Positions 28,572-38,164 of a stretch of DNA of 64,000 nt are shown one piece after another. How positions within the stretch are numbered: position 1 is the first letter of the stretch; each line of letters begins with the position of its first letter. The notes under the pieces are model-generated. The model was not told the DNA's origin and did not search any database. It was given only the letters and a program-made list of their open reading frames with translations. Where the stretch lies: NCBI GenBank assembly GCA_030454085.1, contig JAKDJD010000001.1, positions 1 to 64,000 of the forward strand. The letters are read 5' to 3'. This DNA comes from Kocuria sp. (GTDB lineage Bacteria > Actinomycetota > Actinomycetes > Actinomycetales > Micrococcaceae). A program made the position numbers and the translations under genes.

Positions 28572-28608
28572 TTGTGAAGCAATGTTTATTCCGCGTAGAA
28601 TAATCCGA
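28572..28608 (+). promoter_or_regulatory. padR promoter with overlapping palindromic operator
   Basis: TTGTGA (28572-28577), 18 nt, TAGAAT (28596-28601), then 7 nt to GTG 28609, giving a leaderless mRNA. The perfect dyad TTATTC-N6-GAATAA (28586-28603) covers the -10 box, as expected of an autorepressor site. Confidence 0.65.
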
Positions 28609-29226
28609 GTGGAACACGACTCTCAGCGGCGCATGAAACTCACGCCATTGGCCGTGACGGTTCTGGGGTTGCTCCGGGAACGTCCGATGCACCCGTACGA
28701 AATGGCCCAGGTCCTCAAGAAGCGGGGAGACGACCACCTGGTCAGGATCAGCCCGGGCGCCTTGTACCACACCGTCGAGAAGCTCCAGGAACGCGGACTG
28801 GTCAGGATTGACCGCGTGGAACAGACCAATAACAGGCCGGAACGAACCATCTACGCGGTCGAACCGGCCGGCGAAGGTGCCGCCAGGGAATGGGTGGTCT
28901 CGGAGCTGTCCACGGTGCGCAGCGAATATCCCGTGTTTCCGGTAGCACTCGCGGTGGCCCCCAAACTGCCGTGGTCAGCCGTTCGGGCTGCCTTTCAACA
29001 ACGGATCGCGGTGCTCCGAGATCACGTGTCCGGTCGGGAAGTCAGGCTGGAGCAGGCGCGAACAGAGGGTATCGACGAGATCCTCCTTCTCGAGGACACC
29101 TACTTGTTGGAACTCCAGACGGCACAGATCAACCACATGCAACGAACCATAGACTTGGTCGACAGCGGCGCCCTGACCTGGCCCCCGCAATCCGACCGGC
29201 CGGACACCCCGAAAGAAGAATCATGA
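28609..29226 (+). CDS. PadR-family transcriptional regulator
   Basis: A 205-residue repressor. The N-terminal winged helix (about residues 12-90: LAVTVLGLLRERPMHPYEM, GALYHTVEKLQERGLV, RTIYAVEPAGE) matches PadR. The C-terminal part (about residues 120-190) is helical and like the Vir_act_alpha_C region used for dimerisation. The start is GTG 28609, based on the leaderless promoter; the open frame extends further upstream without conserved sequence. It overlaps the downstream DHA2 exporter by 4 bp (ATGA), so the pair is a regulator-efflux operon. PadR regulators of this type usually respond to a toxic ligand that the exporter removes; the ligand is unknown. Confidence 0.9.
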   Translation: MEHDSQRRMKLTPLAVTVLGLLRERPMHPYEMAQVLKKRGDDHLVRISPGALYHTVEKLQERGLVRIDRVEQTNNRPERTIYAVEPAGEGAAREWVVSELSTVRSEYPVFPVALAVAPKLPWSAVRAAFQQRIAVLRDHVSGREVRLEQARTEGIDEILLLEDTYLLELQTAQINHMQRTIDLVDSGALTWPPQSDRPDTPKEES

Positions 29227-30830
29227 ATTCCGAATACACTCCGCGGCACAGCAGTGCCGCGACCGCGGAGGCCGGGTCGCCCACGGGCGAGTCGACCGAC
29301 CCCAGCACGCGCGCCCGGAAGAACCTCGACACCGCGCACGAGAACAAGACCCACGGGAAGGGCGAAGACAAACAGGCGTGGAGCGCCCTCTGGGCCATCG
29401 TCATCGGGTTCTTCATGATCCTGATCGATTCGACGATCGTTTCCACGGCGATGCCGGCCATCATGAACCACTTCGACGCCGACATCAACAAGGTCGTGTG
29501 GGTTACCAGCGCGTATCTGCTCGCCTACGCGGTCCCGTTGTTGGTCACCGGCAGACTGGGAGACCGCTTTGGTCCGGGCCGCATGTATCTGGGGGGACTG
29601 GCCCTCTTCACGGCGGCGTCCCTCTGGTGCGGGTTCTCGGGAACCATCGAAATGCTCATCGTCGCCCGCGTGTTCCAGGGGCTCGGCGCCGCCTTCATGA
29701 CCCCGCAGACGATGGCGATCATCACCCGCCTCTTCCCGGCGGAGCGTCGAGGGCCAGCCATGGGTGTCTGGGGTGCGACCGCCGGTGTCGCAAGCCTCCT
29801 CGGCCCGATTCTGGGCGGCCTCCTGGTCGATGGCCTCGGTTGGGAATGGATTTTCTTCGTCAATATTCCAGTCGGCATCTTCGCGTTCGTGCGAGCCTGG
29901 CAGAAGATCCCCAAACTGGAAATCCACGCCCACCGCATGGATTACGTGGGCGTGGTGCTGAGTGGGATCGCTATGTTCCTCATCGTCTACGGAATCCAAG
30001 AGGGGCATGGGCACGACTGGGGCGCCGTCTGGGGTCCAATCACCGTGCCGGAACTGATCATCGCCGGAGCCGTGATCTTCGTTCTGTTCATCGTGTGGCA
30101 GCGGGTGACCAGTACGGAACCTCTGATTCCCCTGGGGCTCTTCCGCGACAGGAACTTCTCGCTGGGCAACGCGGCCATCGGCATGGTCGGGCTCATGATC
30201 ATCTCTTTCGTGCTGCCACTCATGCTGTACTTCCAGCTGGTCCGAGGCATGTCGCCCACGCAGGCCGCCTTGATGATTGCCCCGATGGCGATCGTCTCTG
30301 GCGTTCTGGCCCCCGTGGTCGGCGGCCTCATCACGGCGGCCAGGGCGCCGTTCATCGCCGTCTTCGGGCTCCTGATGAATGTCCTGGGACTCGTGGGCTA
30401 CTGGTACTTCATGTCCCCGGACACCTCGATCTGGGTCCTGTTGATTCCTTCGTTCGCGATGGGCATCGGCGGTGCCTGCATGTGGTCGCCCATTTCGATC
30501 ACGACGACGCGTGACCTCGCCCCGAAGCAGGCCGGGGCGGGATCCGGTGTCTTCAACACCACACGTCAGGTGGGCGCGGTGCTTGGTTCCTCGCTGATCG
30601 CGATGATGATGGAGAACCGCATCGCGGCCCATCTTCCGCAGATGGCCGGTCAATCGGCCCAAGGCGGAGAGGCGGCGGCGGGCAGCTCGCAACTGCCGGA
30701 GATGTTGCGGGACGGGTACACCACGACGATGGGGGAGAGCATTCTCCTGCCGGCCGCGGCGGTCCTTGTGGGTGCCGTGGTTGCGGCGTTCTTCCGGCCG
30801 CGGGCCAAGAACGCTTCCAAGCGGGCCTGA
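29223..30830 (+). CDS. DHA2-family (EmrB/QacA) multidrug efflux MFS transporter
   Basis: A 535-residue proton-driven exporter. After a polar 55-residue N-terminus come about fourteen hydrophobic helices. The family motifs are clear: LIDSTIVSTAMPAI in helix 1 (the DHA2 D1 motif), VTGRLGDRFGPGRMY (motif A), and GPILGGLLVDGLGWEWIFFVNIP (within motif C, residues split over helix 5-6). ATG 29223 overlaps the padR stop, so translation is coupled and expression is probably controlled by PadR. The specific drug or antiseptic cannot be deduced. Confidence 0.9.
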   Translation: MNSEYTPRHSSAATAEAGSPTGESTDPSTRARKNLDTAHENKTHGKGEDKQAWSALWAIVIGFFMILIDSTIVSTAMPAIMNHFDADINKVVWVTSAYLLAYAVPLLVTGRLGDRFGPGRMYLGGLALFTAASLWCGFSGTIEMLIVARVFQGLGAAFMTPQTMAIITRLFPAERRGPAMGVWGATAGVASLLGPILGGLLVDGLGWEWIFFVNIPVGIFAFVRAWQKIPKLEIHAHRMDYVGVVLSGIAMFLIVYGIQEGHGHDWGAVWGPITVPELIIAGAVIFVLFIVWQRVTSTEPLIPLGLFRDRNFSLGNAAIGMVGLMIISFVLPLMLYFQLVRGMSPTQAALMIAPMAIVSGVLAPVVGGLITAARAPFIAVFGLLMNVLGLVGYWYFMSPDTSIWVLLIPSFAMGIGGACMWSPISITTTRDLAPKQAGAGSGVFNTTRQVGAVLGSSLIAMMMENRIAAHLPQMAGQSAQGGEAAAGSSQLPEMLRDGYTTTMGESILLPAAAVLVGAVVAAFFRPRAKNASKRA

Positions 30831-30864
30831 GCCGGATCGAGGCCTCAAGGGCGCATTTCGGGGG

Positions 30865-31569
30865 TCAGCGGCGCGGTTGCTGGCCCTCGAGTTCTCCCCG
30901 GGAGAACGCATCCAGCTTTCCCCTCACCAGGCGCACGGCGAGCCACACCGCCTCGGCAACCATGATCACCAGCAAGAACCAGCGCGCGACGACGAGCCCT
31001 GCGGCAAGTCCCGGCCAGGCACCGGCGGGGTCGGACAGAGCGGCGTCCAGCGTGAGGTTTCCGACGATCGTCACGACCATGAACAGAAGCGGTGGGATCC
31101 ACAGTGCGGTGCGGCGTCGTCCCCGGATGCCCGAGGCGGCGACCATGGAGAACCACGCGGCGCCGAGGAAGATGGGGGAGATCAGGCCCCAGGACCAGTG
31201 GATGGCCACGTACGCGTTGCGACCGGCATCGCCCAGGCTCCGGGCAATGTGCGGGGCATCGGAGACGAATCCGAAGGGACCCAATTCGGGCACGGTCGTG
31301 TGCGCGCTCGCACCCAGCCGGGGCAGGAGCGACGCGTGGAGGTAGACGAACATCAGAACGGACACGACGACCAGCACGCCGGTGATGATTCCCGTGGAGG
31401 ATTTCTTGGCCGGCTCGGCCTGTGGCGAACGGCCAGTCGTGGCCTCGGCGTCAGAGGCGCCGCGTTGCCCGCCCGATCTCCGTGAGGTCGAATCGGCCTT
31501 CCGGGGCGGCGTAGACGCTCCCGCCCGGTCGCCGTACAGCCGTTGCTTTTGTCCCTTCGACATGCCCAT
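30865..31569 (-). CDS. Hypothetical membrane protein
   Basis: A 234-residue protein with a basic, disordered N-terminus of about 55 residues (GQKQRLYGDRAG, RRSGGQRG) and four or five hydrophobic helices from about residue 58 on. I do not recognise the family. ATG 31569 is chosen because CATAAT lies 6 nt upstream without a ribosome site. It is divergent from pcrA, with 76 bp between the starts, and convergent with the DHA2 exporter. Confidence 0.65.
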   Translation of the reverse strand: MGMSKGQKQRLYGDRAGASTPPRKADSTSRRSGGQRGASDAEATTGRSPQAEPAKKSSTGIITGVLVVVSVLMFVYLHASLLPRLGASAHTTVPELGPFGFVSDAPHIARSLGDAGRNAYVAIHWSWGLISPIFLGAAWFSMVAASGIRGRRRTALWIPPLLFMVVTIVGNLTLDAALSDPAGAWPGLAAGLVVARWFLLVIMVAEAVWLAVRLVRGKLDAFSRGELEGQQPRR

Positions 31570-31645
31570 ATGCCAATTATGGACCGTCACACCCGCAACC
31601 GGGGGGACGCGAATCGAAACTGTGTTCCCCTAGACTGGAACCAGT

Positions 31646-34204
31646 ATGGATTTCTTGCGCGACTCTTCCTTCTTCGAACCCCAGACCTCCCGGTCCCAAG
31701 GCCAGGGAGCAGGTTCCCGCGGCCCTGAAGAACTGGTCGAGGGACTCAACGAGCACCAGGCTGCTGCGGTGACCCACTCGGGTTCGCCCCTGCTGATCGT
31801 GGCGGGTGCAGGCTCCGGAAAAACCCGTGTCCTGACCCACCGGATCGCATACCTTCTAGCCACCGGTCGCGCCCACCAGGGCGAAATCCTGGCGATCACG
31901 TTCACCAACAAGGCCGCTGCCGAGATGCGGGAACGCGTCGTCGAACTCGTGGGACCCAGGGCCGAGAAGATGTGGATCTCGACCTTCCACAGTTTCTGCG
32001 TCCGAGTGCTCCGGCGCGAAGCGGCGACTCTCGGGCTGAAATCCTCGTTCTCCATCTACGACGCCGCCGATTCCCTCCGGCTGATCACCCTGATCGCCAA
32101 GGAATTCGAGCTGGACGCCAAGAAATTCGCGCCGAAGGCCCTGCAACATCGGATTTCGGCGCTGAAGAACGAACTCGTGGATGCCGAGCAGAACGCCTCC
32201 TCCGCGTCGGGCAACGACCCGTGGGAATCCGCCGTGGCCAGGGTCTACAGCGAGTACGCCCGCCGGCTGCGAGCGGCCAACGCGATGGATTTCGACGACC
32301 TCATCGCGGAGACCGTCTTCATGTTCCGCGCCTTCCCCCAGGTCGCTGAATACTATCGGCGGCGCTTCCGGCACATTCTGGTGGACGAATACCAGGACAC
32401 CAACCACGCCCAGTACGCGCTGGTCCGGGAGCTGACCGGGCACGATTCGGCTCCTGCGGAAACTGGGCAGACTCCCTACCCCCAGGGGACGGAACCGGCC
32501 GAGCTGACCGTGGTGGGAGATTCCGACCAGTCCATCTACGCCTTCCGCGGTGCGGACATCAGGAACATCACGGATTTCGAGCGCGATTACCCTTCGGCCC
32601 GAACGATCCTGCTCGAGCAGAACTACCGGTCCACGCAGAACATCCTGACGGCAGCCAACGCGGTGATCCAGCGCAACCCGGATCGCCGGGACAAGAAACT
32701 GTGGACCGCTTCCGGAGACGGCCCCCTCATCACCGGCTACGTGGCCGAGAACGAGCACGCCGAGGCGAGGTTCATCGCCGAGGAAATTGACAGGCTCCGC
32801 GACGAGGACGGCGTGGCCCCGGGCGACGTCGCCGTCTTCTACCGGACCAACGCCCAGTCCCGTTCCCTGGAAGAAATCCTGATGCGCGTCGGTCTGCCGT
32901 ACCGAGTGGTCGGAGGGACACGGTTCTATGAGCGCAAGGAGATCAAGGACGCGTTGTCCTATCTGCGCGCCCTGATGAATCCCGACGACGACATCAGCGT
33001 GCGCCGTATCCTTAACGAACCCAAGCGGGGGATCGGTGCGCGTTCCGAAGGTGCCATCGCCAATTTGGCCACGCGCAATCGCACCTCCTTCATGGCGGCG
33101 GCGCGGACGGCCGATGAGGCTCCTGGACTCGCAGCCGCCGGGGCCAAAAAGATCGGGGCATTCGTGACGCTGATGGACGACCTTCAGCAGATCGCGTCCA
33201 CGGAAACCGCCGCGACGTGCCTCGAGGCTGTGCTGGAGCAGACGGGCTATCTCGAGGCACTGCGCACCTCGGACGACCCCCAGGACGAGTCCAGGGTGGA
33301 GAACCTCGCCGAGCTCGTGGCCGTGGTCCGCGAATTCGAGAGGGACAATCCGGACGGGGGCCTGGCCGAATTCCTCGAGCACGTCTCCTTGGTTGCCGAC
33401 GCCGACCAAATCCCGAATCGTCCGAAGGCGGGCGATGAGGAAGACGGCGGGGTCTCCGCCGAACAGGTGGCACGGGAGGTGGCCGAGGCCCGTGAAGAGG
33501 GAGTCGTGACGCTCATGACCCTGCACACCGCCAAGGGCCTGGAATTCCCGGTGGTTTTCCTGACAGGCATGGAACACGGGATCTTCCCTCATCAGAGGGC
33601 CCTCGCCGACGAGAAGGAAATGAGCGAGGAGCGCCGGATCGCCTACGTGGGCCTGACCCGAGCCATGGAGAGGCTCTACCTGACCCGCGCCGAGTCCCGG
33701 TCGATGTGGGGTCAGGGCCAGTTCAACCCGCCGTCGCCCTTCCTCGAGGAAATCCCGGAACGCCTCATCGATTGGAAGCGCCTCGGGTCCGCCTCCGGAT
33801 TCCCGCCCGGAGGATTCGGTTCGGCCGTCTACGGTGCGGGCTCCTTCTCCGGGGGCTCCGGCCGCAGAGACTCCACGTCCTGGACCGGGTCCGGTGCCTG
33901 GGGCGGACGAGGCGCTGGTCCCACCCGGCGACCGGCCCCTGCGAGCCAGGACGCCGGATACTCGGGCGGCATCGAGGGGTCGCCCCCGTTGGGTGCGCGA
34001 GCCTCCAAGCCATCGAGGATCAACCAGACGAAGGAAATCCCTTCCCTGTCCGTGGGTGACACCGTGGAGCACAAGACGTTCGGGACGGGCCGCGTGATCG
34101 GTGTAGAAGGAGGCGGGGACAAGACCGTCGCCAAGGTGAGATTCGCGAACGAGGAAAAACGCCTTCTCCTCCGTTACGCGCCACTGAGCAAAGTCGATCA
34201 GTAG
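31646..34204 (+). CDS. pcrA: ATP-dependent DNA helicase PcrA/UvrD1
   Basis: A superfamily 1A helicase that unwinds DNA 3' to 5' in repair and clears blocked forks and RNA polymerase. The 852-residue protein has all helicase motifs: GAGSGKT (residues 54-60), TFTNKAAAEM, VDEYQDTN near residue 247, GDSDQSIYAFRGAD, QNYRST, TLHTAKGLEFP and YVGLTRA. A Gly/Ser-rich linker follows, then a C-terminal Tudor-like domain (HKTFGTGRVIGVEG) that binds RNA polymerase in related proteins. TAGACT (31631-31636) lies 9 nt before the ATG, giving a nearly leaderless mRNA. In related genomes pcrA lies just before sucCD, as here. Confidence 0.95.
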   Translation: MDFLRDSSFFEPQTSRSQGQGAGSRGPEELVEGLNEHQAAAVTHSGSPLLIVAGAGSGKTRVLTHRIAYLLATGRAHQGEILAITFTNKAAAEMRERVVELVGPRAEKMWISTFHSFCVRVLRREAATLGLKSSFSIYDAADSLRLITLIAKEFELDAKKFAPKALQHRISALKNELVDAEQNASSASGNDPWESAVARVYSEYARRLRAANAMDFDDLIAETVFMFRAFPQVAEYYRRRFRHILVDEYQDTNHAQYALVRELTGHDSAPAETGQTPYPQGTEPAELTVVGDSDQSIYAFRGADIRNITDFERDYPSARTILLEQNYRSTQNILTAANAVIQRNPDRRDKKLWTASGDGPLITGYVAENEHAEARFIAEEIDRLRDEDGVAPGDVAVFYRTNAQSRSLEEILMRVGLPYRVVGGTRFYERKEIKDALSYLRALMNPDDDISVRRILNEPKRGIGARSEGAIANLATRNRTSFMAAARTADEAPGLAAAGAKKIGAFVTLMDDLQQIASTETAATCLEAVLEQTGYLEALRTSDDPQDESRVENLAELVAVVREFERDNPDGGLAEFLEHVSLVADADQIPNRPKAGDEEDGGVSAEQVAREVAEAREEGVVTLMTLHTAKGLEFPVVFLTGMEHGIFPHQRALADEKEMSEERRIAYVGLTRAMERLYLTRAESRSMWGQGQFNPPSPFLEEIPERLIDWKRLGSASGFPPGGFGSAVYGAGSFSGGSGRRDSTSWTGSGAWGGRGAGPTRRPAPASQDAGYSGGIEGSPPLGARASKPSRINQTKEIPSLSVGDTVEHKTFGTGRVIGVEGGGDKTVAKVRFANEEKRLLLRYAPLSKVDQ

Positions 34205-34304
34205 CCAATAGCCCTCGCCGAAAGGTTCCAGCTCGCGTTGAACCGCTGCTGACCAGGAGATATGTCGGTATGGTGTTGTGCAGACCACACACCGAAGGGC
34301 CGTT

Positions 34305-35699
34305 ATGACCTCCTCATCCGACACCTCCGAGCCGAACCATTCCGCCGCGGCGGACGCTCCCCAACCCGCAGAGCCGGATGCCGGGCAAAGGCGAAAGGCA
34401 ATCGTCTCCAGCTTCCTCGGCAATTTCGTGGAGTGGTTCGATTACGGTGCCTACAGCTATCTCGCCGTCACGATAGGCTCCGAATTCTTTCCGGGGGATG
34501 CCGCAAATTCGACGCTGATGGCCTTCGGATTGTTCGCCGTCGCCTTCCTGATCCGACCCGTCGGGGCCTTCTTCTGGGGCCACTGGGGCGACCGTTTCGG
34601 GCGCACGAAGACCCTGGCCTGGTCGATCCTCCTGATGACCGGCGCAACCTTCCTCATCGGTTGCCTGCCCGGGGCCTCGACGATCGGCGTCGCCGCGCCG
34701 ATCATTCTCCTTCTGCTGCGGTTGGTCCAAGGGTTCTCCGCATCGGGGGAATACGCGGGTGCCTCGGCGTTGCTCAGCGAATTCGCCCCGACCGGGAAAC
34801 GGGGGCGGTACGCATCCGTGGTCCCCGCGTCCACGGCGTCGGGCCTCTTGCTCGGTTCCCTTGCCGCGACACTGCTGTACGGCCTCCTGTCCGATGAGTC
34901 CATGACCTCCTGGGGCTGGAGGCTGCCCTTCCTCGTCGCCGCGCCACTGGGGCTCATCGGTCTCTACATCCGACGCAAGATCGAGGACACGCCGGCCTTC
35001 GTGAAGCACACCACCAGCCAGATGGAACAGGTCGAACGAGGGCAGAAGCCGACCCCGCCGCTGGTCGAATTGCTCACCAGCGCGCCGAAGCAAATGATCC
35101 AGGGGCTCGGCATCGTGCTCCTCAACGCGGTGGGGTTCTACGTGGTCCTCACGTTCATGCCGACCTACCTCTCGGAGAATCTCGGGTACGACGCCACGGC
35201 GTCCCAACTGGCCACGACGCTGTCCCTGATCACATACATCGCGTTCATCTTCCTGACGGGGTCCGTGGCCGACCGCATGGGTCGCCGCAACACGCTGATC
35301 CTCGCATCCTGCCTGTTCATCGTCCTGACCATTCCGGCGTTCCTGGTGATGGGAGCCGGCCACTACTGGTTGGCCGTCCTGGCGCTGGTGGTCATGGGGG
35401 CATTCCTGTCCCTCAATGACGGCGCCCTGCCCTCGGCGGTCTCCGAATTGTTCCCGACGGCGGTTCGTTTCAGCGGATTCGCCCTGGTGTTCAACATCGG
35501 CAATGCCTTGTTCGGCGGGCCGATGAGCGCGGTCAACACGTGGCTCATCTCCAGGACGGGGAACACCATGTGGCCCGCATTCCTCCTCATGGGGGCGGCC
35601 CTGCTCGCGCTCGGAGCGGTCCTGTGGTCGAAGGACCGCTCGAAGTCCTCGATAGATTTCGACCACACCGAAGACCCCGCGGCCGGACCCGTTGAGTGA
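34305..35699 (+). CDS. MHS-family MFS transporter (ProP/ShiA-like proton symporter)
   Basis: A 464-residue importer of the metabolite:H+ symporter group. Signatures are SFLGNFVEWFDYGAYSYLA in helix 1, FLIRPVGAFFWGHWGDRFGR (motif A), and LRLVQGFSASGEYAGAS in helix 4. Twelve helices are visible. Substrates in the family include proline/betaine, shikimate, citrate and ketoglutarate; sequence alone does not decide, though an osmolyte role would fit the betaine genes 11-16 kb away. ATG 34305 with GAAGGG 6 nt upstream is chosen over GTG 34278. Confidence 0.87.
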   Translation: MTSSSDTSEPNHSAAADAPQPAEPDAGQRRKAIVSSFLGNFVEWFDYGAYSYLAVTIGSEFFPGDAANSTLMAFGLFAVAFLIRPVGAFFWGHWGDRFGRTKTLAWSILLMTGATFLIGCLPGASTIGVAAPIILLLLRLVQGFSASGEYAGASALLSEFAPTGKRGRYASVVPASTASGLLLGSLAATLLYGLLSDESMTSWGWRLPFLVAAPLGLIGLYIRRKIEDTPAFVKHTTSQMEQVERGQKPTPPLVELLTSAPKQMIQGLGIVLLNAVGFYVVLTFMPTYLSENLGYDATASQLATTLSLITYIAFIFLTGSVADRMGRRNTLILASCLFIVLTIPAFLVMGAGHYWLAVLALVVMGAFLSLNDGALPSAVSELFPTAVRFSGFALVFNIGNALFGGPMSAVNTWLISRTGNTMWPAFLLMGAALLALGAVLWSKDRSKSSIDFDHTEDPAAGPVE

Positions 35700-35906
35700 G
35701 TTACGACTCAGGCAGCACTGCATTGGGGCGAAACACGACCTTTCTCGTTAGGGTCGGTCCCACCTTCTGAGCTAAAGTCGCATCAGGGGAGCGTCTGTCT
35801 CCCGCGCTGACCGATGTGTCGAAGCGGATGAGGGCGTTCCACGACAAGATCCGGATGGGCTGGACGGTTCACCCGGTACGACTTCGACGAAGAAGGACAC
35901 ATATCC

Positions 35907-37076
35907 GTGGACCTGTTTGAATTCCAGGCACGCGATCTCTTCGAGAAGCACGGTGTACCCGTACTTCAAGGGATCGTTGCCGAAACTCCCGAAGAAGCAA
36001 AAGCGGCCGCCGAGAAGATCGGCGGCGTGACGGTCGTCAAGGCTCAGGTCAAGGTGGGCGGTCGTGGCAAGGCCGGTGGCGTCAAGGTCGCCAAGACCGC
36101 AGATGAGGCCTACGAATACGCTTCCCAGATCCTGGGCATGGACATCAAGGGTCACACCGTCAACCGCGTGATGATCGCGCAGGGCGCGGACATCGCAGAG
36201 GAATACTACTTCTCGGTTCTTCTGGACCGCGCGAACCGCTCCTACTTGGCCATGTGCTCCGTCGAGGGCGGCATGGAGATCGAGCAGCTCGCCGAAGAGC
36301 GTCCCGAAGCCCTGGCCCGCGTCGAGGTCGACCCGAGTGAAGGCCTCAACCAGGAGAAGGCCGAGGAGATCGTTGCCGCGGCAGGGTTCCCCGAAGAGCT
36401 GCGCTCCAAGGTTGCACCCGTTCTGGTCACGCTGGGCGAGGTCTTCGACAAGGAAGACGCAACCCTTGTGGAGGTCAACCCGCTGGTCAAGACCGGCGAG
36501 GGTGACATCATCGCCCTGGACGGCAAGGTCTCGCTGGACGACAACGCCGAATTCCGCCACGAGGACCACGGCGGTCTCGAGGACAAGGCATCGACCGACC
36601 CGCTCGAGGCCAAGGCCAAGGAAAACGACCTCAACTACGTCAAGCTCGACGGCGAGGTCGGAATCATCGGAAACGGCGCCGGACTCGTCATGTCGACTCT
36701 CGACGTCGTGGCCTACGCCGGGGAGAAGCACGGCAACGTCAAGCCGGCCAACTTCCTCGACATCGGTGGTGGCGCCTCGGCCGAGGTCATGGCCAACGGT
36801 CTCGACGTCATCCTGGGCGACGACCAGGTGAAGTCGGTCTTCGTCAACGTTTTCGGCGGAATTACCGCCTGCGACGCGGTGGCGAACGGCATCGTCAAGG
36901 CCCTGGAGATCCTGGGCGACGGCGCGACCAAGCCGCTCGTTGTCCGTCTCGACGGCAACAACGTCGAAGAGGGTCGTCGAATTCTGGACGAAGCCAACCA
37001 CCCGTTGGTGACCCAGGCAGACACCATGGACTCCGGTGCCGATAAGGCCGCAGAGCTCGCACACCAGGCCGCCTGA
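35907..37076 (+). CDS. sucC: Succinyl-CoA synthetase beta subunit
   Basis: With SucD it converts succinyl-CoA to succinate with nucleotide triphosphate formation in the TCA cycle. The 389-residue protein has the N-terminal ATP-grasp domain ([31 protein letters not shown]) and the C-terminal CoA-ligase domain with [12 protein letters not shown] and [12 protein letters not shown]. The start is GTG 35907 with GAAGGA upstream. TAAAGT (35774-35779) is a possible -10, leaving a leader of about 120 nt. sucD follows 37 bp later as an operon. Confidence 0.96.
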   Translation: MDLFEFQARDLFEKHGVPVLQGIVAETPEEAKAAAEKIGGVTVVKAQVKVGGRGKAGGVKVAKTADEAYEYASQILGMDIKGHTVNRVMIAQGADIAEEYYFSVLLDRANRSYLAMCSVEGGMEIEQLAEERPEALARVEVDPSEGLNQEKAEEIVAAAGFPEELRSKVAPVLVTLGEVFDKEDATLVEVNPLVKTGEGDIIALDGKVSLDDNAEFRHEDHGGLEDKASTDPLEAKAKENDLNYVKLDGEVGIIGNGAGLVMSTLDVVAYAGEKHGNVKPANFLDIGGGASAEVMANGLDVILGDDQVKSVFVNVFGGITACDAVANGIVKALEILGDGATKPLVVRLDGNNVEEGRRILDEANHPLVTQADTMDSGADKAAELAHQAA

Positions 37077-37113
37077 GACCCCGCCGATACATCTCGAGAC
37101 TCTTAAGGAAAAC

Positions 37114-38031
37114 ATGTCTATCTTTTTGAACAAGGACTCCAAGGTCATCGTTCAGGGCATCACCGGCGGCGAAGGAACCAAGCACACCGCGCGCATGCTT
37201 GCCGCGGGTACCCAGGTTGTCGGTGGCGTCAACGCCCGCAAGGCCGGAACCACCGTGTCCCACAAGGCCCAGGACGGCGCCGACGTCGAGCTTCCGGTGT
37301 TCGGGACCGTCGATGAGGCGGTCAAGGAGACCGGCGCGAACGTGTCGATCGTCTTCGTCCCGCCGGCCTTCACGAAGGATGCCGTCATCGAGGCCGTCGA
37401 CGCCGAGGTCCCGCTCGTCGTCGTCATCACCGAGGGCATCCCGGTCCAGGACGCGGCCGAATTCTGGGCCCACGCCAAGGCTTCGACCGACGCCGACGGC
37501 AAGCCCAAGACCCGCATCATCGGACCGAACTGCCCGGGCATCATCACCCCCGGCGAGTCCCTCGTGGGCATCACCCCCGCGAACATCACCGGCAGCGGCA
37601 AGATCGGCTTGGTCTCCAAGTCCGGCACCCTGACCTACCAGATGATGTTCGAGCTGCGTGACATCGGGTTCTCGACCGCGATCGGTATCGGCGGCGACCC
37701 GGTCATCGGCACCACCCACATCGACGCTCTCGAGGCGTTCGAGGCGGACCCCGAGACCGAAGCCATCGTGATGATCGGTGAGATCGGTGGCGACGCCGAA
37801 GAACGTGCCGCCGAGTACATCAAGGAACACGTGACCAAGCCGGTCGTCGGCTACGTCGCGGGCTTCACCGCTCCCGAGGGCAAGACCATGGGCCACGCAG
37901 GCGCCATCGTCTCCGGATCCTCCGGAACCGCAGATGCCAAGAAGGAGGCCCTCGAGGCCGCCGGCGTCAAGGTGGGCAAGACTCCGTCCGAGTCCGCCCA
38001 GCTGATGCGCGACATCTTCGCCAGCAAGTAA
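37114..38031 (+). CDS. sucD: Succinyl-CoA synthetase alpha subunit
   Basis: The 305-residue catalytic subunit has an N-terminal CoA-binding Rossmann domain ([16 protein letters not shown]) and the phosphohistidine loop [10 protein letters not shown] near the C-terminus. ATG 37114 is preceded by TTAAGGAA; an upstream in-frame ATG at 37036 lies inside sucC and adds unconserved residues. It is followed by a hairpin terminator. Confidence 0.96.
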   Translation: MSIFLNKDSKVIVQGITGGEGTKHTARMLAAGTQVVGGVNARKAGTTVSHKAQDGADVELPVFGTVDEAVKETGANVSIVFVPPAFTKDAVIEAVDAEVPLVVVITEGIPVQDAAEFWAHAKASTDADGKPKTRIIGPNCPGIITPGESLVGITPANITGSGKIGLVSKSGTLTYQMMFELRDIGFSTAIGIGGDPVIGTTHIDALEAFEADPETEAIVMIGEIGGDAEERAAEYIKEHVTKPVVGYVAGFTAPEGKTMGHAGAIVSGSSGTADAKKEALEAAGVKVGKTPSESAQLMRDIFASK

Positions 38032-38050
38032 GCCCGACCAGGCTTCACCG

Positions 38051-38086
38051 AACCGCCCGGACCAGATCGTGGTCCGGGCGGTTTCG
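38051..38086 (+). terminator. Terminator after sucCD
   Basis: A perfect 14-bp stem, AACCGCCCGGACCA (38051-38064) with TGGTCCGGGCGGTT (38070-38083), with a 5-nt loop. The T-tract is short. Confidence 0.85.
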
Positions 38087-38164
38087 TGTCTCCAGCGCCC
38101 GCGCCCGAGGAATATATCCGCCGCGAGAATGTTCTACCGGGTACACCCTCGTCGAAGGAGCCGA

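Noticed and set aside
28183..28600. tRNA-Arg as an integration site for a genomic island
   Set aside because: No integrase gene and no repeat of the tRNA 3' end were found in the window.
31856..34423. 855-codon open frame antisense to pcrA
   Set aside because: pcrA has every helicase motif in the opposite frame, so this is a codon-bias shadow.
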